From CAWAYH01 sp963786195 (GTDB lineage Bacteria; Acidobacteriota; Vicinamibacteria; Vicinamibacterales; 2-12-FULL-66-21), in NCBI GenBank assembly GCA_963786195.1, contig CAWAYH010000009.1, forward strand, positions 1 to 64,000: a DNA stretch of 64,000 bases, read 5' to 3'. A program made the position numbers and the translations under genes. Below, in pieces: positions 1-10,318 of the stretch. The number at the start of each line of letters is the position of its first letter. Position 1 is the stretch's first letter. The notes under the pieces were generated by a model. It did no database searches, had not been told where the DNA came from, and was given only the letters and a program-made list of their open reading frames with translations.

Positions 1-1784
1 TTCAGCTCGAAATCCGACCACAGCCCGCCTCGCCAGCGCTCGGTGAAGAACCCGCTCCGGGGCGAGGTAGTCACGCGCGGCGTCGGTCCAGACGAACAGG
101 TGCCGCACGCCCCAGCGACGCATCTCGGCGACGAACGTCCCGGGCGGGGTTTCCTCGATCGGGCGACCGGCAAACGTGCCGGCGCCGACGACTTGACCGC
201 GGAACACGTTCCAGACCCAGCCATCCCACATCTGGCTGTAGAATCGTTGGCCGGCCACGTCCGGCAGCAGGCCCTCGAAGTGGACGTCGAATGGCGTCGT
301 GACGCTGCGTCGGCGCGGATCGCTGTCCATGTCGCGATGGGGACTCGTCTCGACCAGGATCATGTTGCCGTCGGACGCGGCGATGCGATGGATCAAGGGC
401 GGGTCGAACGCCCGCAGGTCTGGCACGTGGCGCACCGGCACGAACGAGGTCGCCACGTACAGGCCGATGAGCGCCACGAGCGCGACCGCGAGCCTGCGCG
501 TGCCGCTGAAGCGCAGCACGAAGCCGGCGAGCGCGGGACCGGCAAGGAGCGGCATCATGTGCTGGATGCGATCGAAGAGCGCGCCGGCCTCTGGCGTGTT
601 CAGGCGAAGCAGCCCCTGCGTCAACACGACCGCGCACGCGTAGAAGCCCGCGCGCGAGCGGCCCGGAGCGAGCGCCATGACCATCAGCGCCGGCAGCCAG
701 ACATTCGTCAGGCTGCGGTAGTCGTTGAACCAGCGCTGCGGCAGAAACAGAATCTCGATGTTGTAGTAGACCGTGCGGAAGAACAGCGCCCAGTTCGTCG
801 GTGCGCCGGGGTCATAGACGGTGTTGTTGAAGCTGACATAGGACGAGTATCGCAGCGACTCCCAATGCACCGGCAGCGACACGACGATGGCGAGCGCCGT
901 GGCCACGGCCAGCCGCAGGACGAGCCTTGGGGTCGCGATAGTACGCGGCCTCGAGCAGAAGATAGAGACCCGCGTAGACCGCGAACGCCACATGTGAATA
1001 CAGGCGCCAGCGTGAGGCCGAGCATCAGCACCGGCCCGCCCCAGCGCTTCCCGAGCCGCGCGGCACGACTCCCGACCATCGCGAGGCCGGCGCAGAACAC
1101 GCCGATGAGCGAGTTCGTGTCCCCGCTGCTGCCGATGGTGGCGAAGTAGCCGGCGGTGAGCAGGCAGGCGAAGCCGCCGGCGAGCAGGCCGGCGTCACGA
1201 TCCTCCTGTCGGACATCCCACCAGACGAACGCTGGAATCGCGAGGAAGACGACGGCGTGGAAGACGTGATACCCGAGTTGGGGACCGAAGATCGTCATGG
1301 GAACGAACGCCAGCACCGCAAAACTCTGCGCGATGTCCGTTGACGTCGGGTATCCACCCAGCAGCCACCAGTTCCAACCGACGACGCTTCCCCGCTTCAG
1401 GAGCTCGATGCCGTTGACGGCCGACTGATACAAAACCGTGTAGTCGTCCTTGAACGGAATCTGAGTCCACGTCGACAGCGGCAGCCGCGAGACCATCGCT
1501 CCCACGAGCATCGCGGCGCCGGCGACGAAGAGCATCAGGGATCCCGCGCGGCCGATCTGCACCGGTCCGCCGACCTGCCGGCGCGTCACAATCGTCAGTG
1601 CGGTGGCGGCAAGGAGAGCCGCGGCGTACCAGGGCTGACGCCATCCGTTGAGCGCACCGGGGATGCCCGACCACCTGCCCGTGAACAGAAAGTTCACCCA
1701 CGCGAGAAGCAGCACCACGCACAGTGCGCCCAGCGGGGCCCATCGAGGCAGTCGGGACGTGGAGGATGTCGGCCGATGAATCAT
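1..1784 (-). CDS. Polytopic membrane protein, GT-C/YfhO-like (partial, frameshifted)
   Basis: This is a large inner-membrane protein whose C-terminus lies beyond the window edge. The N-terminus shows repeated hydrophobic stretches (VVLLLAWVNFLF near residue 25, LMLFVAGAAMLVGAMV near 85) and an extracytoplasmic loop with KDDYTVLYQSAVNG and WNWWLLGGYPTSTD, a pattern seen in polyprenyl-dependent glycan transferases and YfhO-like proteins. The frame breaks near position 1005; the reading continues in a neighbouring frame (LPVHWESLRYSSY, then FFLPQRWFNDYRS-type loops) and breaks again near position 50 (ERWRGGLWSDFEL). It lies about 40 bp downstream of the preceding membrane-glycan gene on the same strand, so it is probably in the same operon. 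Substrate unknown. The family call is inferred from topology and loops, not from a recognised catalytic residue. Confidence 0.55.
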
Positions 1785-1824
1785 GCGTCGATCAAGACGT
1801 TGATCATAGAACGGTCAATCGGCA

Positions 1825-3429
1825 TCACGGGCGGGTTGGCGTGACCTGGAGGATTTCCAACAGATCACGGCCGCCGGCATCCTGAATCGTGCTCCGCGCA
1901 ACGCGCAGATCCCGCAGACGAATCCAGTCCAGCGTGCTGGCAAGTTCCGTCGTGGCCGCGAACTCGACGAAGAACAGCCGGCCGTTGCCGAGCGCGTCCT
2001 GAAGGCTTTCCTGGCGCTGCTCGTCGAGGGTCATGCTGACCGACACGTTGGGGTGGCCAAGTGCAAGGTACTCGAGGGGCCTGGCAATCCACCATTGTTG
2101 CGACACGATCGAAACGGCACCGGGTCCTGCGGTCCTCGACAGGATGAACTGCAGCGCCTGTTGCTTGGGCTCGGTGGCTGCGGTGACGTACGTCAAGTGA
2201 GAGCGTCCGCCGCTCGTGGCGAACTCCCTGAAGTAGTTGACATGGAATGACGTCAGCAGCCCCGCGGCGACCAGCGTCGCCATTCCGACAATCAACCGCC
2301 GCCTTCCCGGCATCCATTCGAGCCATGCCGTCGAGACCGCGTGCCATCACGAGGGTGCCAGGCACGATCAAACACAGTCCCCAGCGCTCGAAGTGAGGAC
2401 GGAGGGCCTGGGGACCGGCGAACGCGTAGAAACCGATCCAGGTGCCCGCGCACGCGAGGATCAGGGCGATGTCCAGTGGACGCGGTCTGGTGGAGATCGT
2501 CATCAGCAAGCCGGCCAGCAGCGTGCCCGCGACCAGTACGAACGCGGCGTCAAAGGGAACCGTCGCCGGCCGCGCGCCTGAGAAGTAGTGATACACCGTC
2601 ACGCCGTTGAACAGCCGCCCGGTGTTCGCGGCGAACTCGAACCATTGCCGCGCCATCCATCATGCGCGCCGCTGCCATCGACAGCCACGGCCGATCCAGG
2701 TAGTCATTCGACGGCGCCAGGTGCCTGACGGCGGACCACGCGGCGAGCAGCCCCAGCGCCAGCAGGATGGCCATCGACACGAACAGAACGGCGCGTCCCC
2801 GCCGCGATGCCGGCAGCAGCGGGCGAATGGCGGTATTGCAGGGCAGGAGGAGAAACGGCGCGAGGAAGACGTTCGTCGGATGCGTCCAGAGCGCTATCGG
2901 GAACACCACGAGCGAGAGCGACGAGGTACTTCCAGGCCCGTGCTTGTTCCTTGAAGCCAAGCATCGACAGGAAGATGACGATGCCCGTCCAGAACACGGT
3001 TTGGGAGGGATCCTGACAAATGCGGCTGTGCGCGATGGCGGTCGGCAGGATCGCCAGCGCCACCGTGTAGATCCACGCGGTGGTGTTGTCGTACAGCCGC
3101 ACGGACGAACCAGAAACCGATCGGCAACGCGAGCAGGTTCACGAACGCGGGAAGGAGGCGAAGCAGCAGAAACGAGGGTGGAGCGATCGCGTGCAGCAGC
3201 GCGAGCGGCACCAGGAACACGAGGTCGATGGGATTGCCGCTGGTCGTGTGCGTGTCGTAGGGCCGGCCCGCCACCCAGGCGGTCGCCTGAATCCCCCACC
3301 AGGCCTCGTCACCGCTGATCCCTGGCACCGAGGAAAGACGCACGAGGCGAAAGGCGGCCGCCGTGCCCAGAAGCACGGCGATCAACAGCGTCAGGACCCG
3401 CCGCTCGTTGGCTGTCGTCGAGCGAGCGA
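1825..3429 (-). CDS. GT-C (ArnT/PMT-like) glycosyltransferase module, frameshifted
   Basis: This is a membrane glycosyltransferase-like module of about 530 residues. Just after the first transmembrane segment (VLTLLIAVLLGTAAAFRL) comes VPGISGDEAWWGIQA, an acidic first-loop motif of the kind that carries the catalytic Asp/Glu in the GT39/GT83 (Pmt/ArnT) families. Further hydrophobic helices follow, and the C-terminus is a soluble domain (ending ILQVTPTRP) that would face the periplasm. The frame breaks near 3100, 2920, 2670 and 2315; every fragment is on the minus strand and they chain end to end. No ATG, GTG or TTG start is visible between this module and the upstream YfhO-like module, with which it is continuous in frame. 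The likely role is sugar transfer from a polyprenyl-phosphate donor to an envelope glycan; donor and acceptor are unknown. Confidence 0.6.
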
Positions 3430-5517
3430 ATTCGAGCTGCTCCCTCAATTTCAGTTTCAGGAACAGAACGCCCGCGAGCAGCGCCGCGCCAATTGCCGAC
3501 AGGATCGATCCGTAGACGAAGCTCTTCGGCATGAACCGAAGGGTGACGCGGTGAACGCCGGCGTCCACGACGCAGCCGAGAAAGTCTTCTTCGACGCGCA
3601 CGGTCTGGAGTGGCGCGCCGTCGATCGTCGCGGACCAGCCGTCGTGGAACCGTTCGGTGAAGGCGAGAACGCGGCGGCCGGGCGCGTCGACCTCCGCGAC
3701 GAGCCGCCCCGGACGATCGACAGACAGGCGCGCGCTTCCCGTCGCAGTTTGCCCCTGCTCGTCGAGGAGCCGCACCCGCTCCACCGCATCGTCGAACGGG
3801 CGCCTGACGCCGTCGGGCGTGAAAGATCCATCGCGTCCCGGACAGTCGACGCGAACCCTCGCCTTCCAGCGGATGCCGGGTGGCCGGAAAGAGACCGACG
3901 TAGCCCGACGTCAGCCGGTATCCCCGCAGGATGAGAACATCCGAGAAGTACGGACTGTATCTGGCGGCGAAAGCATACGACTCGGGGACGGAAGGCGGGG
4001 CCACGGGCGCGGCGTGAGCCAGTTCCTCGATCCGCTTCGCCGGCTCCCGGTAGACGTACAGGATGCCCCACGCGGCGAGATCGATCGTCGTGACGACCAC
4101 GAGAGCGCGCGATCGCCCAGCCCACCTGCCGGCCCGCCAGATGGACCAGCAGCGTCACCGCCGCCACCATCGCGACGCCCGGGGCAGCATGGGTCGCGCT
4201 CTCGAACGTGTGTCTGCCGTAAGGAAGCAGACCGCGAATTCAGTGCGATTGTCGTGACGACGCCGAGTCCGGCGGGGATCCAGAGGGCTGCTATCGAGCC
4301 GCCTGGAGCTCGTCTGCGCCGTTCGCCGATCGCCAGCAGATCGTCGAACGCAATGGCAGCGAGAATCGCGAGCGCGAACTGGACGAGGACGATGTAGCCG
4401 CACCGGCGCGCGAAGCGACTGGAACACCGGCAGTGCGCGAGCAGAGTACCGAGACCGCCGTAGCGTCCGAGCGCAAGGATGAACGTGAACCGCGGCGAAC
4501 ACGGTGGCAGCGGTGATGAGTGCGCGTCGATCGGACAGTGCGTGACGCCGGATCCACACCCAGATCAGCGCCACCGGTCAGGATCGCGCCCGAGTAGAGG
4601 CCGAACTCGTGCACCCTCCCCTCGCCACCGGCGGCGCCGCCCCGAAAGAAGAGCGGCGACCACAGCTGAATCAGGTTCTGCGGGTGCAACGAGTAGGTCA
4701 GCGCGAATTCGCGCGGTCAGCCCCACCCGCGTCGAGTGCGCCGCGGCGTCCAGCGTGGGCAGCAGCTGAATGCCGCCCAGCAGGACGCCCGAGGGCGACG
4801 GCGAACGCGCACGGCGCGAGCTGACGCCAACGCCCGGTCTCGCCTCGCGCGGAACAGCGCCGAAGGCCGCCAGCGCGACCGCGTTCCACCACACGCCCTG
4901 TGGAAAGCCCAGCAGCAGCTCGGAGGCGAGGATGCAGCGCGATGGCCGCAAACGCGAGCGCTCGCGCCCGCCTGCGCTCGTCCACGATCAGCACGTCGGC
5001 GGCAGGCCAGCAGCCATGGCATGTGCGCGACGACGGCCACCATGTTGATGTGTTGGTGGTGCAGGAGATTGAAGCCGCTGAACGCGAAGAGCATCGCGCC
5101 GAAGAGCGCCGGCGCGCGTGGCGAAACGCAGGCGTCGCAGGAACCAGAAGGTTCCCCCGAACAGCGCGACGGTAGTTGGCGATCAGCTCGAGATTGAACG
5201 CCGGCCCGAGCGGAAGGAGTCGATACAGGAGTTGATGGAACGGATGAAAGAGGCCGACCTGCCCCTCGCCGTGGATGTACACGCCCCGAGAGGATCGCTG
5301 GCGTCCACAACACGGTGTCGCCGGATTGCATCGCCTGCTGGTAGAGGTACCGCGTCGGCAGGTGGAACCAGTGGAGGTCGGTGTGGACGAAGACCCGGCC
5401 GGTCAGGAGCGGACGAAGCAGCGGCGCCAGAAGCGCGACGCTGCACGCCACTGTCAGGTATGCGAGCGAGCGGCTCCTGTTCACCGCCGAGTCAGCGACG
5501 GACGAGGATCGGCTCAT
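3430..5517 (-). CDS. YfhO-family membrane protein, frameshifted
   Basis: This is a YfhO-like polytopic protein, a family linked to glycosylation of teichoic acids and other envelope polymers. The N-terminus has one transmembrane helix followed by FVHTDLHWFHLPTRYLYQQ and DTVLWTPAILSG, the typical first periplasmic loop. The C-terminal extracellular beta-domain is clear: ERFHDGWSATIDGAPL, then VDAGVHRVTLRFMPKS, then a last helix (GSILSAIGAALLAGVLFL). At about 695 residues the length fits the family. The frame is broken at several points (near 5290, 5000, 4690, 4290, 3990 and 3790). Its ATG overlaps the stop of the upstream glycosyltransferase by 4 bp (ATGA), which indicates translational coupling. 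At the 3' end the frame continues without a stop into the GT-C module. Confidence 0.65.
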
Positions 5518-6809
5518 CGCGCGGGCTTCCGGAAGGCCAGGATCAGCTCTCCGCGCAGAATGTAGCGCGTCGCCTCGTGCGTGTAACCACGCCTGGCGAA
5601 ATCCTCGAGCAACCCCTTCCGCGTGTAGTGCGAGATGTGCTCATCGGCATAACCGCCTGGCGCGGCCATGCCGTACGCCTTCTCGATCCACACCCATTCC
5701 CAGCGATCGTAGTCGGGCGTGCCGAGTACCAGCCGGCCGCCCGGCGCGAGCACGCGGCACAGCTCGTCGATCATCGACGGGGTCATCGGCACGTGCTCGA
5801 TCACCTGCGAGCAGAGCACACAGGGAAAGCTCCCGTCGGCGAACGGCAGCGCAAAACCGGACGCATTGACGCGCGGCGCCGGAAACCGCCGCGCGAAGCG
5901 CAGCTTGTTCATGAGCACGTCGAGCGCGACGCTGCCCCTGGGCAGCGCGCCGATGATGTGGCTCGATCCGCATCCGACGTCGAGCACCGGCCCCTGCCCG
6001 TCGATCAGCTCGACGATGTGCCGGTAGCGGCTGCGTTGCCAGTACCGTTGCAGCGGAATCGGGCTGTCGTGCGCGCGGAAGTCGTAGTCGGCCGCCGCGA
6101 TCGAATTGCGCAGCTTCCACAGCGTCCAGAACGTGCGCAGGTACGCGGATGCGAGCGACGCGTGCGCCTTCGACGCCACCGCGGGGTTGGGCGTGTAGTT
6201 CAGCGGGATCTCGAGCACGCGCCATCCGGCGGCATACGCGCGCACGAGCACTTCCTGCAGGATGTCGTAATCCGTCGCCTCGAGCCGCAGGGCATTGACG
6301 ACATCCGTCCGGTACAGCCGGATCGCGCTGGACCCGTCGTTCACGCCAAGACTCAGGCCCCGTCGAAAGACGACGTTCAGCACGCGGCTGCCGGCACGGC
6401 GCGCCGCGGGCATGTCGACTCTGCTGCCGTCCACGTACCGAGATGCCACGATGATTTCGGCGTCGTGCCGTCGCGCCCACAGATCAGCGAGAAAGGTCAT
6501 GGGCCCTGAAAAATCCGGATCGACGGTGATGACGTACGCGCCGCGTGCCTGCCGGAATCCCCAACGGAGCTCGCTCCCGAAATCCTTCACCTCATCCGGG
6601 ACCGTGATGATTTCGCTCGGGACCCCGAGCGCGTTCACTTCTCGCCGCAGTTGGGTCAGGAACGCCGCCGGGTCCTCTATGCGTTCGAGACGGGCGGCCA
6701 CGATGGAGAGTTGCGGTTCCGCTGAAATCAACGCGTCATTATATAAGTCGCGGCGCGAACTACGATATCTGGTAGTAGATGCGACGTCCTCGATAGATTT
6801 GGGCCTCAT
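5514..6809 (-). CDS. GT2 glycosyltransferase fused to class I SAM methyltransferase
   Basis: This is a 431-residue cytoplasmic bifunctional protein. Residues ~25-225 form a GT2 (dolichol-phosphate-mannose-synthase-like) domain with the nucleotide-sugar Asp motif GAYVITVDPDFSGP, followed by DAEIIVASRYVDGSRVDMP and LGVNDGSSAIRLYR. Residues ~265-430 form a Rossmann methyltransferase with motif I GPVLDVGCGSSHI, the VLCSQVIEHVPM motif and LAPGGRLVLGTPDYD. The ATG at 6809 is preceded by the purine-rich GGGGGAGGA about 11 nt upstream; longer in-frame extensions to 7145 contain no domain and overlap the divergent gene. Known relatives transfer a sugar to polyprenyl phosphate. The fusion suggests that the sugar or a downstream glycan is also methylated, which is inference. 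It is the first gene of the minus-strand glycan operon. Confidence 0.8.
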   Translation of the reverse strand: MRPKSIEDVASTTRYRSSRRDLYNDALISAEPQLSIVAARLERIEDPAAFLTQLRREVNALGVPSEIITVPDEVKDFGSELRWGFRQARGAYVITVDPDFSGPMTFLADLWARRHDAEIIVASRYVDGSRVDMPAARRAGSRVLNVVFRRGLSLGVNDGSSAIRLYRTDVVNALRLEATDYDILQEVLVRAYAAGWRVLEIPLNYTPNPAVASKAHASLASAYLRTFWTLWKLRNSIAAADYDFRAHDSPIPLQRYWQRSRYRHIVELIDGQGPVLDVGCGSSHIIGALPRGSVALDVLMNKLRFARRFPAPRVNASGFALPFADGSFPCVLCSQVIEHVPMTPSMIDELCRVLAPGGRLVLGTPDYDRWEWVWIEKAYGMAAPGGYADEHISHYTRKGLLEDFARRGYTHEATRYILRGELILAFRKPAR

Positions 6810-6863
6810 TCGATTTCTCGTCCTCCCCCTGTAGCTCGATCGCAGGAAGAGGCCCTTATACAG

Positions 6864-7160
6864 ATGTTGATGCGAATGTTCCTGGCAATGCTGTTGTCGG
6901 CGCTCGCCGCGCCGGCGCTGGCGCAATCCCCCAACACCGCCGCCCTCGTGATCGTCGTGGTCGATCAGACCGGAGCCGTCGTGGATGGCGCGAACGTGAC
7001 GGTCGTCAACAATGCGACCGGCGCGACGCGAGACGTAGTGTCCGGATCGGATGGCTCCGCGACTGTCTCCGCGCTCGCGCTGACGGGGACGTACACCGTT
7101 CGTGTGAACAAAGCCGGATTCACTGCCGAGGACGACCGTCCTCATCGATCTGTCGATTGA
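6864..7160 (+). pseudogene. Truncated N-terminus of TonB-receptor-type protein
   Basis: A 98-codon reading frame begins with a convincing signal peptide (MLMRMFLAMLLSALAAPALA, cleavage after ALA). It continues as a carboxypeptidase-regulatory-like beta-domain: VVVDQTGAVVDGANVTVVNN, then GTYTVRVNKAGFTAED. In Acidobacteriota this arrangement normally opens a TonB-dependent receptor of roughly a thousand residues, but here it stops after one domain. Directly downstream, in the +1 frame, lies the tail of an unrelated permease. I read it as the stub left by a deletion or recombination. A genuine small secreted protein is possible but less likely because the domain is not closed by a natural end. 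Confidence 0.55.
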
Positions 7161-7228
7161 CGTGGCCGCGCTGGCGGGGTGGCTGCCGTCGCGTCGCGCC
7201 GCCCGAACCCGTCCTGCGCGAAGGCTGA
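7145..7228 (+). pseudogene. Remnant of an ADOP permease C-terminus
   Basis: The translation VAALAGWLPSRRAART, followed after a one-base shift by VLREG and a TGA at 7226-7228, matches the C-terminal signature of ADOP/MacB permeases (last helix, then ARRAARxDPxxxLRxx). Only about 25 codons remain and no other part of a permease precedes them. The fragment is joined directly to the truncated TonB-receptor-type stub, so the two form a chimeric scar in front of the intact PadR-ADOP pair. Confidence 0.5.
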
Positions 7229-7312
7229 GACCTCGCGGAAATTCCTTGCCACGGGCCGTCCGCCGACATATGTTGTCAGTAGTTGATGTATCAGTAGATG
7301 AGGGGAGTGGAC

Positions 7313-7643
7313 GTGGGCAAGCCGACCGATCTCGTGCAGGGAACGCTGGACCTGCTCATCCTGAAAGTCCTCGCGCTGGAGCCCATGCATGGCTGGGCCA
7401 TCGCGCAGCGAATCCGGCAGATGTCCAGCGATGTCCTCCAGGTCGGTCAGAGCGCGCTCTACCCGGCGCTGCACAAGCTGGAGCGGCACGGGCTGGGTCA
7501 CATCGGAGTGGAAGACGTCGGAAACCAACCGGCGCGCCAGGTACTACTCCCTCACGCGCGCGGGCCGCAAGGCTGTCGCCGAGGAAGCGGCGCACTGGGA
7601 GCGGCTGTCGGCGGCCATCACCTCCATCGTCCGCGCCGTCTAG
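7313..7643 (+). CDS. PadR-family regulator (acidobacterial ADOP-associated), frameshifted
   Basis: This is a winged-helix repressor of about 110 residues. The N-terminus GKPTDLVQGTLDLLILKVL, then MHGWAIAQRI, SALYPALHKLERHG and RRARYYSLTRAGRKAV are the conserved blocks of the acidobacterial PadR subfamily that sits next to ADOP genes. One base is out of frame near 7490 (before WVTSEW); both halves are well conserved, so a sequence error is likely. I chose GTG 7313 because AGGGGAG (7301-7307) lies 5 nt upstream and the family starts at this point; ATG 7298 is possible. The stop is 15 bp before the ADOP start, so the two form an operon. The leader at 7277-7300 has a TCAGTAG direct repeat that may be the operator. 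Confidence 0.75.
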
Positions 7644-7658
7644 CACGGAGGAGTCGAG

Positions 7659-10294
7659 ATGACTCGCTGGCTCGAACGGGCTTCGCGTCGCACTTCGTTC
7701 GATTGTTCCACCGACGGCGCGTCGAGGAAGAACTCGACGAAGAGATCCACGTACCACCTGGAGCGCAGATCGATGAGGGCTGTAGCGCCGGTCTCGCGCC
7801 GGACGAGGCGCGATACGCCGCGCTGCGCGCGATGGGCGCGATCGACAAGAGCAAGGAGGAATCGCGCGATCTCCGGAGCGGAAACCTGCTCGCCGAGTTC
7901 TTCAGCGACCTCCACTACGCGTGGCGGACACTGCGGCGCAGCCCGGGCTTTGCAGCGCTCGCCATCCTCATCATGGCGCTGGGGATTGGCGCGAACACCG
8001 CCGTGTTCAGCGTCGTCAACGGCGTGCTTTTGAAGCCGCTGCCGTATCCCGGGGCGGATCGAATCGTGGCGCTTTCCACGGCGACGCTGGCGACCGGCCA
8101 GATCAATCCGCTGGTCACGATTGCCAACTTCAGGGACTGGCGCGACCAGAGCGCCTCGTTCGAGGCGATGGCCACGTACCGGGGCGGCGAAGCGCCGGTG
8201 CACGCCGGCGACGCGGCCGAATACGGGCGCCTCGCCGTGGTGGACGGCCAGTTCTTCCGCGTCTTCGCGGTCGAGGCGATCGTCGGGCGGACGTTCAACG
8301 CGGAAGAAACCGTGCCGGGCAGCGATCAACAAGCGGCGGCGTTGATCAGTCATCGCTACTGGCAGAGCCGCTTTGGCGGCGACCCTAACATTCTCCAGCG
8401 GACGATCCGCTTGAACGACCGTCCCCGGCCCATCGTGGGCGTGATGCCGCCGGGCTTCCAGTTCCCGAACGAAACCGACATCTGGGCTCCTCAGACGACG
8501 CGCTCGACGAGCCGGACGAGTCACAATCTCTTCGCGGTCGCGCGGCTGAAGCCCGCTGTGCCGCTCGAAGCGGCGCAGGCCGAGCTGGACACCATTGCCG
8601 CCCGGCTCGCACAGCAGTACCCGGACAGCAACAAGGGACGAGGTGTCGCCGCGATTCCTCTCCAGGACACGCTGGTCAGCGACGTTCGTCTCACTCTTTA
8701 CTTGTTATGGGGCGTCGTGTGCGTCGTGCTGCTGATTGCCTGCGCGAACACGGCGACGCTGCTTCTCGGGAAAGCCACGGCCCGCACGCGCGAGATCGCC
8801 GTGCGGACGGCGCTGGGTGCCAGTCGGCGCCGGATCATCCGGCAGCTCGTGACGGAGAGCCTGCTGCTCGCGGTGATCGCCGGCACTCTCGGCCTGGCGC
8901 TGGCCTACTGGGGAGCGCGGGTGCTGGTGGCGCTCACCCCTGCTGACGTGGTGCGGCTCACAGAGACTGGCATCGACCGCGGCGTGCTCGCGTTCACGCT
9001 GGTCATGTCGATCGTGACGAGCGTGCTGTTCGGCCTGGTTCCGGCGGTGCACGCATCCCGTGTCGATCTGACGGACATCGTCAAGCAGGGCGGCGCGCGC
9101 GCCGTAACCGGTGGACGGATGGTTCGCACACGCGGATTTCTCGTCGTGGGCGAAATCGCGCTGGCCGTCGTGCTCGTGGTGGGCGCCGGCCTGCTGGTCA
9201 AGAGCCTCATCGCGCTGCACGACGTCGACCTGGGCTTTCAGCCCGAGAACGTGCTGGTCATGAAGGCGACGGGCGTCCGCTCGCTGCAGGAGAACACCGC
9301 GTTCTTCCGGGATGTCGTGTCGCGGATTTCAGCGGTGCCGGGGGTCGTCGCGGTCGGCGCCACGTCTATTCCACCCGGGGACCTGACGAACAGCGGCGAC
9401 GGGCCATATTTCATCGATCGCGTGCCGGCGCAGCGCGATCGTTCGCGCGACCCGACGGCGATGTTCACCATCATCACACCCGGCACGTTTGCCGCGCTGG
9501 GCGTTCCGCTGAAGCGCGGCCGCGATTTCAGCGAGAGCGATACCAACGACCGGCCTCTGGTGGCCATCGTCAACGAGGCGCTCGTCCGGCGTTCGATTGA
9601 CGGCGAGGATCCGATCGGGCGGACGATCTTCTGTTCCTTCGATCGCAAGGAGGGAATGACGATCGTTGGCGTCGTGGGCGATGTCCGGCAGCGCAACCCC
9701 GCGCTGGAACCCATGCCGGATTGCGTCATGCCGTACAGCCAGCACGCGTACAACGGCAACACGCTGAACATCGTGACGCGAACCGCCGGCGATCCGACGG
9801 CGCTCGCAGGCACCCTGCGCCGCCTGGCCGCGGAAGTCGCGCCCGAGGTGCCGGTGTCGTTCACCACCATGGACGCGACGATCGCGAAGCGGGTCGAACA
9901 GCCCCGGTTCCGCGCGCTCCTGCTGACGGTTTTTGCCGGACTCGCCGTGTGCCTGGCGATGGCGGGCGTCTACGGCGTGATGGCGCATGCCGTGGGACAG
10001 CGTTCGCGGGAGATCGGCCTGCGGATGGCGCTCGGCGCCAGCCGGGCGTCGGTGCTTCGGCTGATTCTCGGACAGGGCCTGGTGCTCGCCGCGGTGGGAC
10101 TGGCGCTCGGGCTGGCCGCCGCATTCGTGGCGACCCGACTGCTGACGACCGTGCTGTTCGAGGTTCAGCCGGTCGACGCCCAGGTGTATCTGGGAGTGGC
10201 AGTGCTCGTGGGGGTGGTCACCCTGCTTGCCGGGTACCTTCCCGCGCGGAGTGCAGCCATCGTCGATCCGGCTGTAGTCCTCAAGACGGAGTGA
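7659..10294 (+). CDS. ADOP permease 1 (FtsX/MacB-like), frameshifted near start
   Basis: This is an acidobacterial duplicated orphan permease of about 878 residues. Residues ~1-85 are the cytoplasmic extension typical of PadR-linked ADOPs (HRRRVEEELDEEI, LAPDEARYAALRAMGAIDKSKEE). The first FtsX unit follows: helix LAILIMALGIGANTAVFSVV, a MacB periplasmic domain, then CVVLLIACANTATLLL and the VRTALGASRRRIIRQLV loop. The second unit repeats this, ending GLRMALGASRASVLRLIL and VTLLAGYLPARSAAIVDP. Small compensating indels lie near 7690 and 7750. No ABC ATPase gene is adjacent, as is usual for the family. Function is unproven; homology to MacB suggests mechanotransmission or export. Confidence 0.85.
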
Positions 10295-10318
10295 ACGCGG
10301 CGTCCGGTCGCCTAGCAG

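Noticed and set aside
43..1149. Long plus-strand open frame opposite the membrane-protein gene
   Set aside because: The translation is Arg/His-rich without any domain, and the minus strand encodes clear transmembrane segments. In GC-rich DNA antisense frames stay open by chance. The same applies to the plus-strand frames at 5118-6509, 31026-32345 and 46353-47609 and to the minus-strand frame at 41689-43110.
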